Positions 1-9,167 of a stretch of DNA of 64,000 bases are shown here, one piece after another. The notes under the pieces were generated by a model. It saw only the letters and a program-made list of their open reading frames with translations, did not search any database and was not told the DNA's origin. Position 1 is the stretch's first letter. Every line of letters begins with the position of its first letter. This stretch comes from Streptomyces sp. NBC_01754 (GTDB lineage: Bacteria > Actinomycetota > Actinomycetes > Streptomycetales > Streptomycetaceae), in the NCBI RefSeq assembly GCF_035918015.1, contig NZ_CP109132.1, positions 5,394,001 through 5,458,000 of the forward strand, read 5' to 3'. A program made the translations under genes and the position numbers.

Positions 1-44
1 GCGGGCCATGGCGGGGCCAGGCCGTGCGAGGGGAGACGACCACA

Positions 45-1301
45 GTGAACGGGCTGCCGATATCGGGGGCATCGGCCGGGACGGGCGGGATACGGGACGG
101 GCGCGGGGCGCACGGACTTCTCGCGCTGGTGCTCGGTGCGCTGCTGTTGCTGGTGACGGCGTGCGGGGGCACCGGTGCCGCCGCGGACAAGGGCGCGGGG
201 GCCAAGGGCGGCGGGGGCGACAGTCCCGACACCACCGCCTCGCAGGCGGTCGTGACCATCGCCCCGAAGGACGGCGCCGACGACGTGGCGACCAGCGGGG
301 CACTGAAGATCACGGCCGAGCGGGGGAAGCTCAGCACCGTGAAGGTCGCCGACCCCAAGGGCAACGAGGTCGAGGGCGAGATCGCCGCGGACGGGCTGAG
401 CTGGGTGCCGGACCGGCATCTGGCGGCGGCCACCAAGTACACGGTGCACGCGGTCGCCAAGGACGAGAAGGGCCGCCAGTCGGCCAAGGACACCACCTTC
501 ACGACGCTGGTCCCGCAGAACACCTTCATCGGGCAGTACACCCCCGAGGACGGTTCGACGGTCGGCGTCGGCATGCCGGTGTCGATCCACTTCACCCGGG
601 GCATCACCGATCCCGAGGCCGTCGAGAAGGCGATCGAGGTGACGGCGGAGCCGGCCGTCGAGATCGAACCCCACTGGTTCGGCAACGACCGCCTCGACTT
701 CCGCCCGGAGAAGTACTGGGCCGCGGGCACCAAGGTGACCCTGCGGCTCGACCTCGACGGCGTCGAGGGGCGGCCGGGGGTCTACGGCAAGCAGGCCAAG
801 ACCGTGTCGTTCACCATCGGCCGCAGCCAGGTCTCCACCGTCGACGCGCGCTCGCACCGTATGAAGGTCGTCCGCGACGGCAAGCAGATCAAGGACATCC
901 CGATCTCCGCGGGCGCCCCGTCCACGACCACGTACAACGGCCAGATGGTCATCAGCGAGAAGCTCAAGGTGACCCGGATGAACGGTGACACCGTCGGCTT
1001 CGGCGGCGAGTACGACATCAAGGACGTTCCGCACGCGATGCGGCTGTCCACCTCCGGCACCTTCATCCACGGCAACTACTGGGGCGGGGCCGGCATCTTC
1101 GGTTCGGCCAACACCAGCCACGGCTGCGTCGGCCTGCGGGACGTACGCGGCGGCTGGGACGGCAAGACCCCGGCCGCCTGGTTCTTCGACAACTCGCTGA
1201 TCGGCGACGTCGTCGTCGTGAAGAACTCCCAGGACCGGGTGATCCAGCCGGACAACGGCTTCAGCGGCTGGAACATGGACTGGTCGGAGTGGATCAGTTG
1301 A
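45..1301 (+). CDS. L,D-transpeptidase lipoprotein (Ig-like + YkuD domains)
   Basis: A 418-aa exported peptidoglycan cross-linking enzyme of the actinobacterial L,D-transpeptidase type, expected to form 3-3 cross-links outside the membrane. A hydrophobic segment (about residues 24-37) ends in the lipobox VTAC with Cys40, so the protein should be lipid-anchored. Two Ig-like segments follow (about 60-260), then a YkuD catalytic domain. The active-site signature is visible: the His of IHGNYWGG and, about 18 residues on, SHGC with the catalytic Cys, followed by GLRD. I chose the GTG at 45 because GGGGAG lies about 9 nt upstream; an in-frame GTG at 24 has no such site. The gene stands alone, with its upstream neighbour outside the window. 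Confidence 0.93.
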   Translation: MNGLPISGASAGTGGIRDGRGAHGLLALVLGALLLLVTACGGTGAAADKGAGAKGGGGDSPDTTASQAVVTIAPKDGADDVATSGALKITAERGKLSTVKVADPKGNEVEGEIAADGLSWVPDRHLAAATKYTVHAVAKDEKGRQSAKDTTFTTLVPQNTFIGQYTPEDGSTVGVGMPVSIHFTRGITDPEAVEKAIEVTAEPAVEIEPHWFGNDRLDFRPEKYWAAGTKVTLRLDLDGVEGRPGVYGKQAKTVSFTIGRSQVSTVDARSHRMKVVRDGKQIKDIPISAGAPSTTTYNGQMVISEKLKVTRMNGDTVGFGGEYDIKDVPHAMRLSTSGTFIHGNYWGGAGIFGSANTSHGCVGLRDVRGGWDGKTPAAWFFDNSLIGDVVVVKNSQDRVIQPDNGFSGWNMDWSEWIS

Positions 1302-1381
1302 GTCCCTTCGCGTGACGGTCCCGGGCGCTGTGACCGACGGCACCGGGCCCGTCCCCGTTAGCGGCGGTTAACCTGCCTCTC

Positions 1382-2149
1382 ATGACCGTAACCCTCGAAG
1401 TACGCGACGGCGTCGGCACGATCCGTCTGGACCGCCCGCCGATGAACGCGCTGGACGTGGCCGTGCAGGACCGGCTGCGGGAACTCGCCGAGGAGGCGTC
1501 CCGGCGTGACGACGTCCGGGCCGTGATCCTCTACGGCGGTGAGAAGGTGTTCGCCGCGGGCGCGGACATCAAGGAGATGCAGGCGATGGACCATACGGCG
1601 ATGGCCAAGCGCGCCAAGGACCTCCAGGACTCCTTCACCGCCGTGGCACGAGTCCCCAAGCCCGTGGTGGCCGCCGTCACCGGCTACGCGCTGGGGGGCG
1701 GATGCGAACTCGCGCTCTGTGCCGACTTCCGGATCGCCGCCGACAACGCCAAGCTCGGGCAGCCGGAGATCCTGCTGGGACTGATCCCGGGAGCCGGGGG
1801 TACCCAGCGCCTCGCCCGGCTGGTCGGCCCGTCCAAGGCCAAGGACCTGATCTTCACGGGCCGTCAGGTCCGGGCCGAGGAGGCGCTGGCGATCGGCCTG
1901 GTGGACCGGGTGGTACCCGCCGCCGAGGTGTACGAGCAGGCCCACACCTGGGCTTCCCGGCTGGCCAAGGGGCCCGCGCTGGCACTTCGGGCCGCCAAGG
2001 AATCCGTGGACGCCGGGCTGGAGACGGACATCGACACCGGGCTCACGGTCGAACGCACCTGGTTCGCGGGTCTGTTCGCCACCGAGGACCGGGAGCGCGG
2101 GATGCGCAGCTTCGTGGAGGAGGGGCCGGGCAAGGCCACGTTCCTCTGA
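1382..2149 (+). CDS. Enoyl-CoA hydratase/isomerase (crotonase family)
   Basis: A 255-aa crotonase-fold enzyme, the usual length for a stand-alone enoyl-CoA hydratase, acting on acyl-CoA thioesters in the cytoplasm (beta-oxidation or related catabolism). The oxyanion-hole segment AAGADIKEM (about residues 59-67) and the second one, YALGGGCELALCADF (about 101-115), are present, as are glutamates at the positions of both catalytic Glu residues (in GCELA and QPEILLG). GAGGTQRLARLVG is typical of the family. The ATG start has no clear Shine-Dalgarno. A hairpin terminator follows at 2260-2292. The exact substrate cannot be read from the sequence. Confidence 0.9.
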   Translation: MTVTLEVRDGVGTIRLDRPPMNALDVAVQDRLRELAEEASRRDDVRAVILYGGEKVFAAGADIKEMQAMDHTAMAKRAKDLQDSFTAVARVPKPVVAAVTGYALGGGCELALCADFRIAADNAKLGQPEILLGLIPGAGGTQRLARLVGPSKAKDLIFTGRQVRAEEALAIGLVDRVVPAAEVYEQAHTWASRLAKGPALALRAAKESVDAGLETDIDTGLTVERTWFAGLFATEDRERGMRSFVEEGPGKATFL

Positions 2150-2259
2150 CGACTGCCGCCCGACGTCTCCCCACTGTGGGGCCGGCGTCCCGGTCCGCGG
2201 TGCACCCCCGTCCGTGGTGGACGTACGAGGGCGCGTGTGTTCATCCGTGCGGGCGGTTC

Positions 2260-2292
2260 GGCGGGACCTCGAGGCACCCTTGGGGTCCCGCC
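2260..2292 (+). terminator. Hairpin terminator after the crotonase gene
   Basis: GGCGGGACC (2260-2268) pairs with GGTCCCGCC (2284-2292), a 9-bp perfect stem with a 15-nt loop and no U tract, as is common in Streptomyces. It lies about 110 nt after the crotonase stop. Confidence 0.6.
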
Positions 2293-2369
2293 TCTCCTCG
2301 GCTCCCGCGATGACCCGGTGAGGGACGACACCCCGGTGGGAGGCGGTTTCGAGGGCTTTGCGTTGTCCC

Positions 2370-2381
2370 TGGCATATGCCA
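2370..2381. promoter_or_regulatory. 12-bp perfect palindrome upstream of the ATPase gene
   Basis: TGGCATATGCCA is a perfect 12-bp palindrome 75 nt before the start at 2457, in an AT-richer patch of an otherwise GC-rich spacer. It has the form of a dimeric regulator operator. No cognate regulator is recognisable next to it. Confidence 0.4.
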
Positions 2382-2456
2382 ACGCCCCCTTGTCGTCGGC
2401 CCGGCCCCGGGTGAGCGATTCCCCGGGAACGGCCACGGAGAGCTTGCGCGACGTCC

Positions 2457-2972
2457 ATGATGGTGGGCATGGCGGGCCTGGAGGGTGTGGAGCAGCCGCG
2501 ACCGCGCAGCAGCGCGACGGCGGAGCACTGGAGTACGGCCACGGACGACGAACGGGTCGTCAAGGCGCTGGAGTCGTACGGTGATCCGACGGAACGCGAG
2601 GTGCGATTGCCCTCGCGTCCCGAGTCCGCGGCCACCGCCCGGCGGATCACCTCCCATGTGATGCTGCGCCAGTGGGCGCTCCCGCCGCAGACCGCCGAGT
2701 ACGGCGTACTGCTCGTCTCCGAACTCGTCGGCAACGCGGTGCGGCACACCGGTGCGCGTGTCTTCGGGCTGCGGATGCTGCGGCGCCGGGGCTGGGTCCG
2801 GGTCGAGGTGCGCGATCCCTCGCGCGGCCTGCCGTGTCTGATGCCCGTCCGGGAGACGGACGTCAGCGGGCGCGGTCTCTTCCTCGTCGACAAGCTCTCC
2901 GACCGATGGGGCGTCGACCTGCTGCCGCGCGGCAAGACCACCTGGTTCGAGATGCGCACCTCCGACCGCTGA
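2457..2972 (+). CDS. ATP-binding protein, RsbW-like histidine-kinase-type ATPase
   Basis: A 171-aa single-domain GHKL/HATPase_c protein of the kind very abundant in Streptomyces, related to anti-sigma-factor kinases (RsbW/SpoIIAB). The N-box ELVGNAVRHTG (about residues 90-100), the VEVRDPSRGLP segment (G1 box region) and the glycine-rich SGRGLFLVD (G2 box) are visible. It probably phosphorylates or sequesters a partner protein in the cytoplasm; a STAS anti-anti-sigma factor and a SigB-type sigma factor lie 5-6 kb downstream, but no direct link is shown. The first ATG is used; an ATG at 2469 is an equally possible start. The partner is unknown. Confidence 0.82.
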   Translation: MMVGMAGLEGVEQPRPRSSATAEHWSTATDDERVVKALESYGDPTEREVRLPSRPESAATARRITSHVMLRQWALPPQTAEYGVLLVSELVGNAVRHTGARVFGLRMLRRRGWVRVEVRDPSRGLPCLMPVRETDVSGRGLFLVDKLSDRWGVDLLPRGKTTWFEMRTSDR

Positions 2973-3094
2973 TCCGGTCGCGGGCCGGGGCCTGCGACTG
3001 GGAAGAGCCACTGATAGAGCAGCCGGGGCCCCGGACCTGACGAGCCTTCGGCACGGGTGTTTCCGAGGTCCCGCGCCCAGCGGCTCCCCAGAAA

Positions 3095-3146
3095 CCCCAG
3101 AAGCCCCCGTCGGCCGGGATGCGGCGCTTCGGGGGCTTCTGCGGGG
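3095..3146. terminator. Hairpin terminator after the ATPase gene
   Basis: AGAAGCCCCCG (3099-3109) and CGGGGGCTTCT (3130-3140) form a perfect 11-bp stem, extended outward by CCCC/GGGG with one bulge. It lies between two convergent genes. Confidence 0.65.
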
Positions 3147-3224
3147 GCCGTGGAATGGGGGGTGTGTCCACGGCCGCTCATGGGACCTGGCTCGGGTCGG
3201 AGGAGGTCGCATCCCCGACTATGA

Positions 3225-3400
3225 CAGACGGACGACTGTGGTGCCAAAGCCGCATATGGGTCACGCTCGAACGAATCGTTGCATTGTGCTTGCGAATGTC
3301 GAGTGTGATGGGTCACTTGCCTGGTTTTCGTTGCCGGGTGAGGGGGTTCGGGTGGTGATTCGTTGATCACCGTGGTGAAGTGTCACTCGCCGGGCCGCTG
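3225..3400. other. AT-richer spacer between convergent genes, promoter-like
   Basis: This 175-nt patch is clearly richer in A+T than its flanks although it lies between the 3' ends of two convergent genes, where no promoter is needed. GGGTCAC occurs twice (3256-3262 and 3310-3316), and GGTGAT/ATCACC (3354-3359/3366-3371) is an inverted repeat. No convincing protein frame is present. A small RNA promoter or the remains of a lost gene are possible. Confidence 0.3.
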
Positions 3401-3427
3401 TGAGCCCGCACCTCGCCCCCGGCACGC

Positions 3428-3465
3428 GGGCCGGTCCGGCACCCGGGCGGATGCCGGACCGGCCC
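3428..3465. terminator. 14-bp perfect hairpin terminator for the terpene synthase gene
   Basis: GGGCCGGTCCGGCA (3428-3441) and TGCCGGACCGGCCC (3452-3465) form a perfect 14-bp stem with a 10-nt loop, 34 nt beyond the stop codon of the minus-strand terpene synthase gene. Confidence 0.7.
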
Positions 3466-3498
3466 GGTCGCTTCGGCGTCCGGTGAACGCGAGTGCCC

Positions 3499-4855
<1,357 letters not shown>

Positions 4856-4891
4856 CCGTCCCCCGTCGGCCTCCGGGCGGACGGGGGACGG
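4856..4891. terminator. 12-bp perfect hairpin after the GntR gene
   Basis: CCGTCCCCCGTC (4856-4867) and GACGGGGGACGG (4880-4891) form a perfect 12-bp stem with a 12-nt loop, 21 nt past the stop of the minus-strand GntR gene. Confidence 0.7.
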
Positions 4892-4911
4892 GCCGGGCGG
4901 GCGTGCGGGGT

Positions 4912-5298
4912 TCAGTCGGTCCCGGCTCCGTACACCGCCTCGAAAGACGTCTCGAACAACTCCTGGACCTCGGCGCTCCCGAGCCCTTCGGCCTTCGCCT
5001 GGTACAGCCACTCGTTCAGCGCCGAACGCAGCGGCCAGTCGGGGCCCGAGCCGGTCTGCGTCAGGGACCGGGTGATGAACGTGCCCGCCCCCTGCCGGAC
5101 CTCGGTCAGCCCCGCGCGTTCCAGTTCGCGGTACGCCTTGAGTGTGGTGTTCGGGTTGACCTTGGTGGTGGCGGCGACCTGCGCCGCCGTCGGCAGACGG
5201 TCGCCCTCCTGCAACGCGCCCATCCGAAGGGCCTGTTCGACCTGGCGCACGATCTGGAGGTATGTCGCCACTCCACTGCGCCGGTCGATGCGGAACAT
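4912..5298 (-). CDS. GntR-family regulator, YtrA-like short form
   Basis: A 128-aa winged-helix GntR regulator with only a short C-terminal tail after the DNA-binding domain, the YtrA subfamily layout. The DNA-binding part is MFRIDRRSGVATYLQIVRQ through QGAGTFITRS (residues 1-75), with the recognition-helix region VNPNTTLKAYRELERAGL. These regulators usually control an adjacent ABC transporter, which here is directly upstream on the same strand (ATPase 6324-7286, permease 5359-6327). I prefer the ATG at 5298 (AAGGTGAGG 9 nt upstream); an in-frame GTG at 5334 also exists. The regulator sits last in the transcription order, whereas in many YtrA operons it is first. Confidence 0.85.
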   Translation of the reverse strand: MFRIDRRSGVATYLQIVRQVEQALRMGALQEGDRLPTAAQVAATTKVNPNTTLKAYRELERAGLTEVRQGAGTFITRSLTQTGSGPDWPLRSALNEWLYQAKAEGLGSAEVQELFETSFEAVYGAGTD

Positions 5299-5358
5299 GA
5301 CCACCGGCCTCACCTTCCGCTCGGGTATCGACACTTTAGGCTGGAATGAGCGGTGTCC

Positions 5359-6327
5359 CTACAACGGCTGCCGGGACGACCGCCACACGACGAACACGGT
5401 GAGCGCGACCGTACCGGCCAGCAGGATGCCGGCGCCGGTCCACTGCATGGCCGCCATCTGCTCGTAGTCGAGGTACTCGATGACGTTGTCGACGATGCCC
5501 GTCTTCGCGAGACACGCGTCCAGTGCCTCGTCCGTCGCCTCGGCGCACGATCCCCACCCGTACAACGTCCCGTCGGCACTGGCGGCCCAGCGCTCCACCT
5601 CGTACGACTCGGAGAGCCGCGCGGGGAGTTCGGCGTCCAGCGGATAGGTGAACGTGCGCGTCGGGGCGAGATGCTCCCGGAGCAGGTCCCAGGCGGTCTC
5701 CACGACCACCGCGAAGACGAAGGTGACGACCATGGAGGCGAGCACCCGGCGCAGCAGGACACCGATGGTCACCCCGGCCGCGGTGAGGAAGAGCGCGAGC
5801 GCCGGCAGGACGGGGCCGGTGTTGTCGAACACCGTGGGTTCCAGCCAGGAGTACGAGAGGACGGAGCGGTAGGGCCTCCACCACCAGGTGAAGAGGGCGG
5901 AGAGCACCACGCACGAGACCAGGGCGGCCCCGAAGCACCAGCCGAGCTTCGTGACCAGCCAGCGGCGGCGCGTCACGGTCTGGGTGGTGACGAGTCGGGC
6001 CGTGCCCTGTTCGATGTCGGCGGCGATCAGCGGGGCGCCGAGGAAGACGGCGAGGATGACGGGGAGCGAGCCCAGCAGCATCGTCAGGTTCTCGTACTGC
6101 CGGCCGACGACCGGTTGGGGTACGTCCTTCTCGGGCCAGCCCGCCGCGTCGAGCAGATCGATCAGCTGGCCGCGCTGGTGGACGAGCCAGAGTGAGGCGA
6201 GCACGGTCAGGCCCAGCAGACAGAGCAGGATGGCCCGGTGCTGGCGCAGCACCAGCCAGTGCGCGCCGCGCGCCATCCGCCGGGGCGTGGTGCTTTCGGT
6301 GGGCGCGTCGGTCAGGGGAGTGCTCAT
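5359..6327 (-). CDS. ABC transporter permease subunit
   Basis: A 322-aa integral membrane protein with several strongly hydrophobic segments, for example AILLCLLGLTVLASLWLV near the N terminus, LLGSLPVILAVFLGAPLIAA, and a C-terminal ILLAGTVALTVFVVW. A soluble acidic stretch lies between the last two. It is the membrane partner of the ATPase encoded by the overlapping upstream gene. The ATG at 6325-6327 overlaps the ATPase stop as ATGA, so translation is coupled and this is the right start; the frame continues upstream without a site. With the YtrA-like GntR regulator 60 nt downstream, a role in export or cell-envelope stress is plausible, but the substrate is unknown. Confidence 0.85.
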   Translation of the reverse strand: MSTPLTDAPTESTTPRRMARGAHWLVLRQHRAILLCLLGLTVLASLWLVHQRGQLIDLLDAAGWPEKDVPQPVVGRQYENLTMLLGSLPVILAVFLGAPLIAADIEQGTARLVTTQTVTRRRWLVTKLGWCFGAALVSCVVLSALFTWWWRPYRSVLSYSWLEPTVFDNTGPVLPALALFLTAAGVTIGVLLRRVLASMVVTFVFAVVVETAWDLLREHLAPTRTFTYPLDAELPARLSESYEVERWAASADGTLYGWGSCAEATDEALDACLAKTGIVDNVIEYLDYEQMAAMQWTGAGILLAGTVALTVFVVWRSSRQPL

Positions 6328-7286
6328 GCGGTCCTGGCCTCCTCGGCCTCGATGCCGGCGCCGGGTGCGTACAGCGCGGGGGCGTCGGGTGAGCGGAGAT
6401 GGGCGAGCAGCACTTCCTCCAGGCTGGGCTCCGACACCTGCCATTCGCCGGACAGCGCTCCCCGGCGTCGTACCATCGCCTGGAACTGCCGTCCCTGGAT
6501 CCGGCTCTCGACCACCGTGTGGCGGGTGAGCGCGGAGGGCAGCGCCCCGTTCTCGGTGACCCCGGTCAGCAGGGCGTGCTCGGGGACCAGCGCGTCGGCG
6601 TCACCGGCCATCCGTACCCTGCCTTCGGCGACGACCAGCAGGTAGTCGCACATGTCCTCCAACTCGGTGAGCATGTGTGAGGACATCACCACCGTGGTGC
6701 CGCGCTCGGCGGCCTCCGCCATCAGCAGGGTGCTCATCTCTTCCCTGGCCAGAGGGTCGAGGTCGGACATCGGCTCGTCCAGGAGCAGCAGATCGGGCCG
6801 CTTGCCGAACGCGAGGGCGAAGGCGACCCGGGTCCGCTGACCGCCGGAGAGCGTGCCGATGGTGGCGTTCGCCGGCACCTTGCCCGCGCGCACGATGCGT
6901 TCCGCCGCGGCCATGTCCCAGCCCGGGTTGAGCTCGCTGCCCATCCGCAGCGTCTCGGCGACGGTGAACCGCTTGAACAGCGGCTTGTCCTGCCCCAGGA
7001 AGGCGAATCTCGGCATGACCCGCGGATCGCTCACCGGCACCCCGAAAAGGCGCAGTTCGCCCTCCGTGGGCTCCACCTGCCGGGTGGCCGTGCCCAGCAG
7101 GGTGCTCTTCCCCGCTCCGTTGGGCCCGACAAGGCCGCAGATCCTTCCGGCCGGCAGCCGGAAGGAACAGTCCCGCAGCGCCCAGCCGCGGCGATAGCGC
7201 TTGCCCAGGCCGCGGGCCTCGACGGCCCACGCGCCGCCGGACCCGGTCGACGTGCTCGTCTCTGCCACGCTTCCCCTCGATTCCAT
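6324..7286 (-). CDS. ABC transporter ATP-binding subunit
   Basis: A 320-aa ABC ATPase. Walker A is GPNGAGKS, the signature is LSGGQRTR, Walker B is LLLLDEPMSDLD, and the H-loop is SSHM. A C-terminal extension of about 90 residues follows. It energises the permease encoded by the overlapping gene. The ATG at 7286 has no Shine-Dalgarno and lies inside an inverted repeat, so the mRNA may be leaderless; a GTG seven codons in (7268) has AGGGGA just upstream and is the alternative start. First gene of the ATPase-permease-GntR operon. Confidence 0.88.
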   Translation of the reverse strand: MESRGSVAETSTSTGSGGAWAVEARGLGKRYRRGWALRDCSFRLPAGRICGLVGPNGAGKSTLLGTATRQVEPTEGELRLFGVPVSDPRVMPRFAFLGQDKPLFKRFTVAETLRMGSELNPGWDMAAAERIVRAGKVPANATIGTLSGGQRTRVAFALAFGKRPDLLLLDEPMSDLDPLAREEMSTLLMAEAAERGTTVVMSSHMLTELEDMCDYLLVVAEGRVRMAGDADALVPEHALLTGVTENGALPSALTRHTVVESRIQGRQFQAMVRRRGALSGEWQVSEPSLEEVLLAHLRSPDAPALYAPGAGIEAEEARTA

Positions 7287-7303
7287 GAGTCAATTAATGG
7301 AAT
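7280..7303. promoter_or_regulatory. Inverted repeat overlapping the ABC operon start
   Basis: ATTCCAT (7280-7286) and ATGGAAT (7297-7303) are perfect 7-bp inverted repeats with a 10-nt AT-rich spacer. The left half contains the start codon of the ABC ATPase gene. A -10-like CATTAAT lies in the spacer on the minus strand. This is a good candidate operator for the GntR regulator encoded at the end of the same operon. Confidence 0.5.
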
Positions 7304-7455
7304 GATGGTCAGTGGGGGCGGGGCCTGTCAAGCCACGTGTGGGGCCGGTGACTTCGGCGGGACGGGGACGTGGGGCCGGCTGCCCAAGGGGGACTTGGTG
7401 CCTCGCGGGCGCTCCGGATGTCCCGACGCCGCCGCCGGACCGTCGCACGGAACGG

Positions 7456-7497
7456 CGCGCGCCCGGCGGAAGCGGGATCGCTTCCGCCGGGCGCGCG
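7456..7497. terminator. 19-bp perfect hairpin terminator after the STAS gene
   Basis: The arms 7456-7474 and 7479-7497 are perfectly complementary over 19 bp with a 4-nt GGAT loop. The element lies 75 nt past the stop of the minus-strand STAS gene. It is one of the strongest hairpins in the window. Confidence 0.75.
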
Positions 7498-7572
7498 TGC
7501 CGTCGGGCGTAGCCGTCCGGGGGCCCCGGACGCCGTGCTGGGGCCGGGCGGGCCGAGCCGCCCGACGGGCCG

Positions 7573-7965
7573 TTACCCCTCTGGCCCCTCCCCGGACGGC
7601 GCGGACTCCGCCACGACCTGGGCGACGGCCTCGGCCACACCGGGGTGTACGGGCATGAGGTCGCCGACCCCCGTCATGTCCAGCAGCCTGGCGAGCTGGG
7701 CGGGCGGGCCGGCGAGGGACAGGGACCCGTCGTGTGCCCGCGCCTGATGCACTATCGCGATCAGCGCGTTGAGGCCGGAGGAGTCGCAGAACTCCACGGG
7801 TGCCATGTCGAGGATCACATGCGGACTGCCCTGTCCGATCAGGTCCAGCGCCTTGGTGCGCAGTGCGGGCGCGCTCTCCACGTCGAGTTCGCCGGTGACG
7901 GTGACGACCGCGAGGGAGTCTGCCGGGTGGCGAACGGTGAGAAGGAGAGGGGTGCTGTGAGTCAT
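7573..7965 (-). CDS. STAS-domain anti-sigma factor antagonist
   Basis: A 130-aa single STAS-domain protein of the SpoIIAA/RsbV/BldG type. In partner-switching circuits the unphosphorylated form binds an RsbW-like kinase and frees a sigma factor. The key segment is EFCDSSGLNALIAIV (about residues 57-71), where the DSSG serine pair is the phosphorylation site of the family; GELDVESAPALR is the first STAS strand-helix unit. The ATG at 7965 gives the standard length, with GGAG about 11 nt upstream. The SigB/SigF-type sigma factor lies 1.2 kb away on the other strand. Confidence 0.88.
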   Translation of the reverse strand: MTHSTPLLLTVRHPADSLAVVTVTGELDVESAPALRTKALDLIGQGSPHVILDMAPVEFCDSSGLNALIAIVHQARAHDGSLSLAGPPAQLARLLDMTGVGDLMPVHPGVAEAVAQVVAESAPSGEGPEG

Positions 7966-8141
7966 GTACGTCAGTGCTCCGGGCCGGGGCGGACGACTGC
8001 GGCCGATACACGGGGAGCGAGCCGGTGCGGTGCGACTGCCGGCGCCACCCGCAGGTGACACGCCGCTCCCAGACGCACCCTCCGGCCGATCCGATGGAGT
8101 GGCCGCCAGAAGATCGCACATCGAATCTGGACTGCGGAAGC

Positions 8142-8163
8142 GTACCCCACGGCAACTGTTGCC
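8142..8163. promoter_or_regulatory. 13-bp palindrome and GGGTAC box between STAS and MarR genes
   Basis: GGCAACTGTTGCC (8151-8163) is a perfect 13-bp palindrome in the 387-nt divergent spacer. On the minus strand GGGTAC (8147-8142) matches the -10 form used by SigB-type sigma factors, but no convincing -35 is seen at the right distance. It may be the operator of the MarR regulator, the STAS promoter, or both. Confidence 0.4.
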
Positions 8164-8352
8164 AAGGGAAAACGGCACCCCTGTCCGAATTGCGGACTCC
8201 CGGACCTGTGGTCGGCGGGGGTAGGATGCTCCGGGCGTACACGTGTGCCTCTGATGCGTGGATGTGTCCTGATCTTCCGTACGAACGCATCGGATGCCCG
8301 GCACGCTTGCTCGGTCCGGTGGCCGGACGGAGCCAGACAGACGAGTGAGACC

Positions 8353-8877
8353 ATGCCGGATCGGAGTGTCATCCAAATGGGCCTGAACCCCGAACCAGAC
8401 CACCGGTCCCGGGACGCGGCTCACGAGGGTTCCGAGGTCATCGAACTGCTCGAAGTCCTGTGGGAACAAGGGCGTGAAGCCGTGCCGACCGGTCCGGTGT
8501 CCCCCTCCCAGCTCCGCGTGCTGTACGCGCTGGACCGCGACGAGGGCATCAATCTGCGGATGCTCGCCGAGGCCCTCGGATCGGCCTCCCCCTCGGTCAG
8601 CAGGCTGTGCGACCGGCTACAGGCCACCGGTTTCGTGGAGCGGGCCCCCAGTCCGGTCAGCCGGCGGGAGCTGGAGCTGCGGCTGACCGGTCACGGCAAG
8701 GCGTACCTCGTCGACCTGCGGATGCGCAGGGAACAGGTCATCATGTCGACGATCGACGCCATGCCGCCCAAGGCCCGGCGCGCCCTGCTCGAAGGGCTCC
8801 GGGGCTTTCGTGCCGCGGCCGCGGCGGCCGTCCGGCAGGACGACGGGCCGGCCGGGCCCCTCAGATCGACCGGATAG
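8353..8877 (+). CDS. MarR-family transcriptional regulator
   Basis: A 174-aa winged-helix regulator. The HTH runs from SQLRVLYALDRDEGINLRMLAEALG to SVSRLCDRLQATGFVERAPSP (about residues 50-100), and the wing RRELELRLTGHG follows, as in MarR proteins. The C-terminal helix ends in an Ala-rich tail. I use the ATG at 8353; an ATG at 8377 is also possible, and neither has a strong ribosome binding site. It is divergent from the STAS gene and 290 nt before the SigB-type sigma factor. A perfect palindrome in the divergent spacer is a candidate operator. The ligand is unknown. Confidence 0.85.
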   Translation: MPDRSVIQMGLNPEPDHRSRDAAHEGSEVIELLEVLWEQGREAVPTGPVSPSQLRVLYALDRDEGINLRMLAEALGSASPSVSRLCDRLQATGFVERAPSPVSRRELELRLTGHGKAYLVDLRMRREQVIMSTIDAMPPKARRALLEGLRGFRAAAAAAVRQDDGPAGPLRSTG

Positions 8878-9167
8878 CGGCCCTGCCACTCACGCGGAGG
8901 CCGACGGCATCGAGGGGTGAGTGGTGCTGCGGCATCGCGCGACGCCCGCTCGACGGAACGCGGCACGCCCGAAAGGCCGCTCCGGTGGCTGGGGCTGTCA
9001 GGTGCGGTGAGCGACCGGCGAGGGCCGGCCACCTGAGCTCATTTTACGATGTACAGAGACAACAGTTTCCACACAGCAAGAAAAATCCCGCCCGATCGAG
9101 CATGCGCCCGGTGAAGTGGGGCAGGCGCCCTCTCAGGAAGCACGCATCACCAGGGAGGGTAGACAAT

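Noticed and set aside
3119..3358. A 79-codon plus-strand frame between the ATPase and terpene synthase genes
   Set aside because: It starts inside a terminator hairpin, lacks codon-position GC bias and has no recognisable features.
7513..7533. GTCCGGGG/CCCCGGAC palindrome as a regulatory site
   Set aside because: It has almost no loop and lies downstream of both adjacent genes next to a much stronger terminator; it is most likely incidental GC-rich symmetry.
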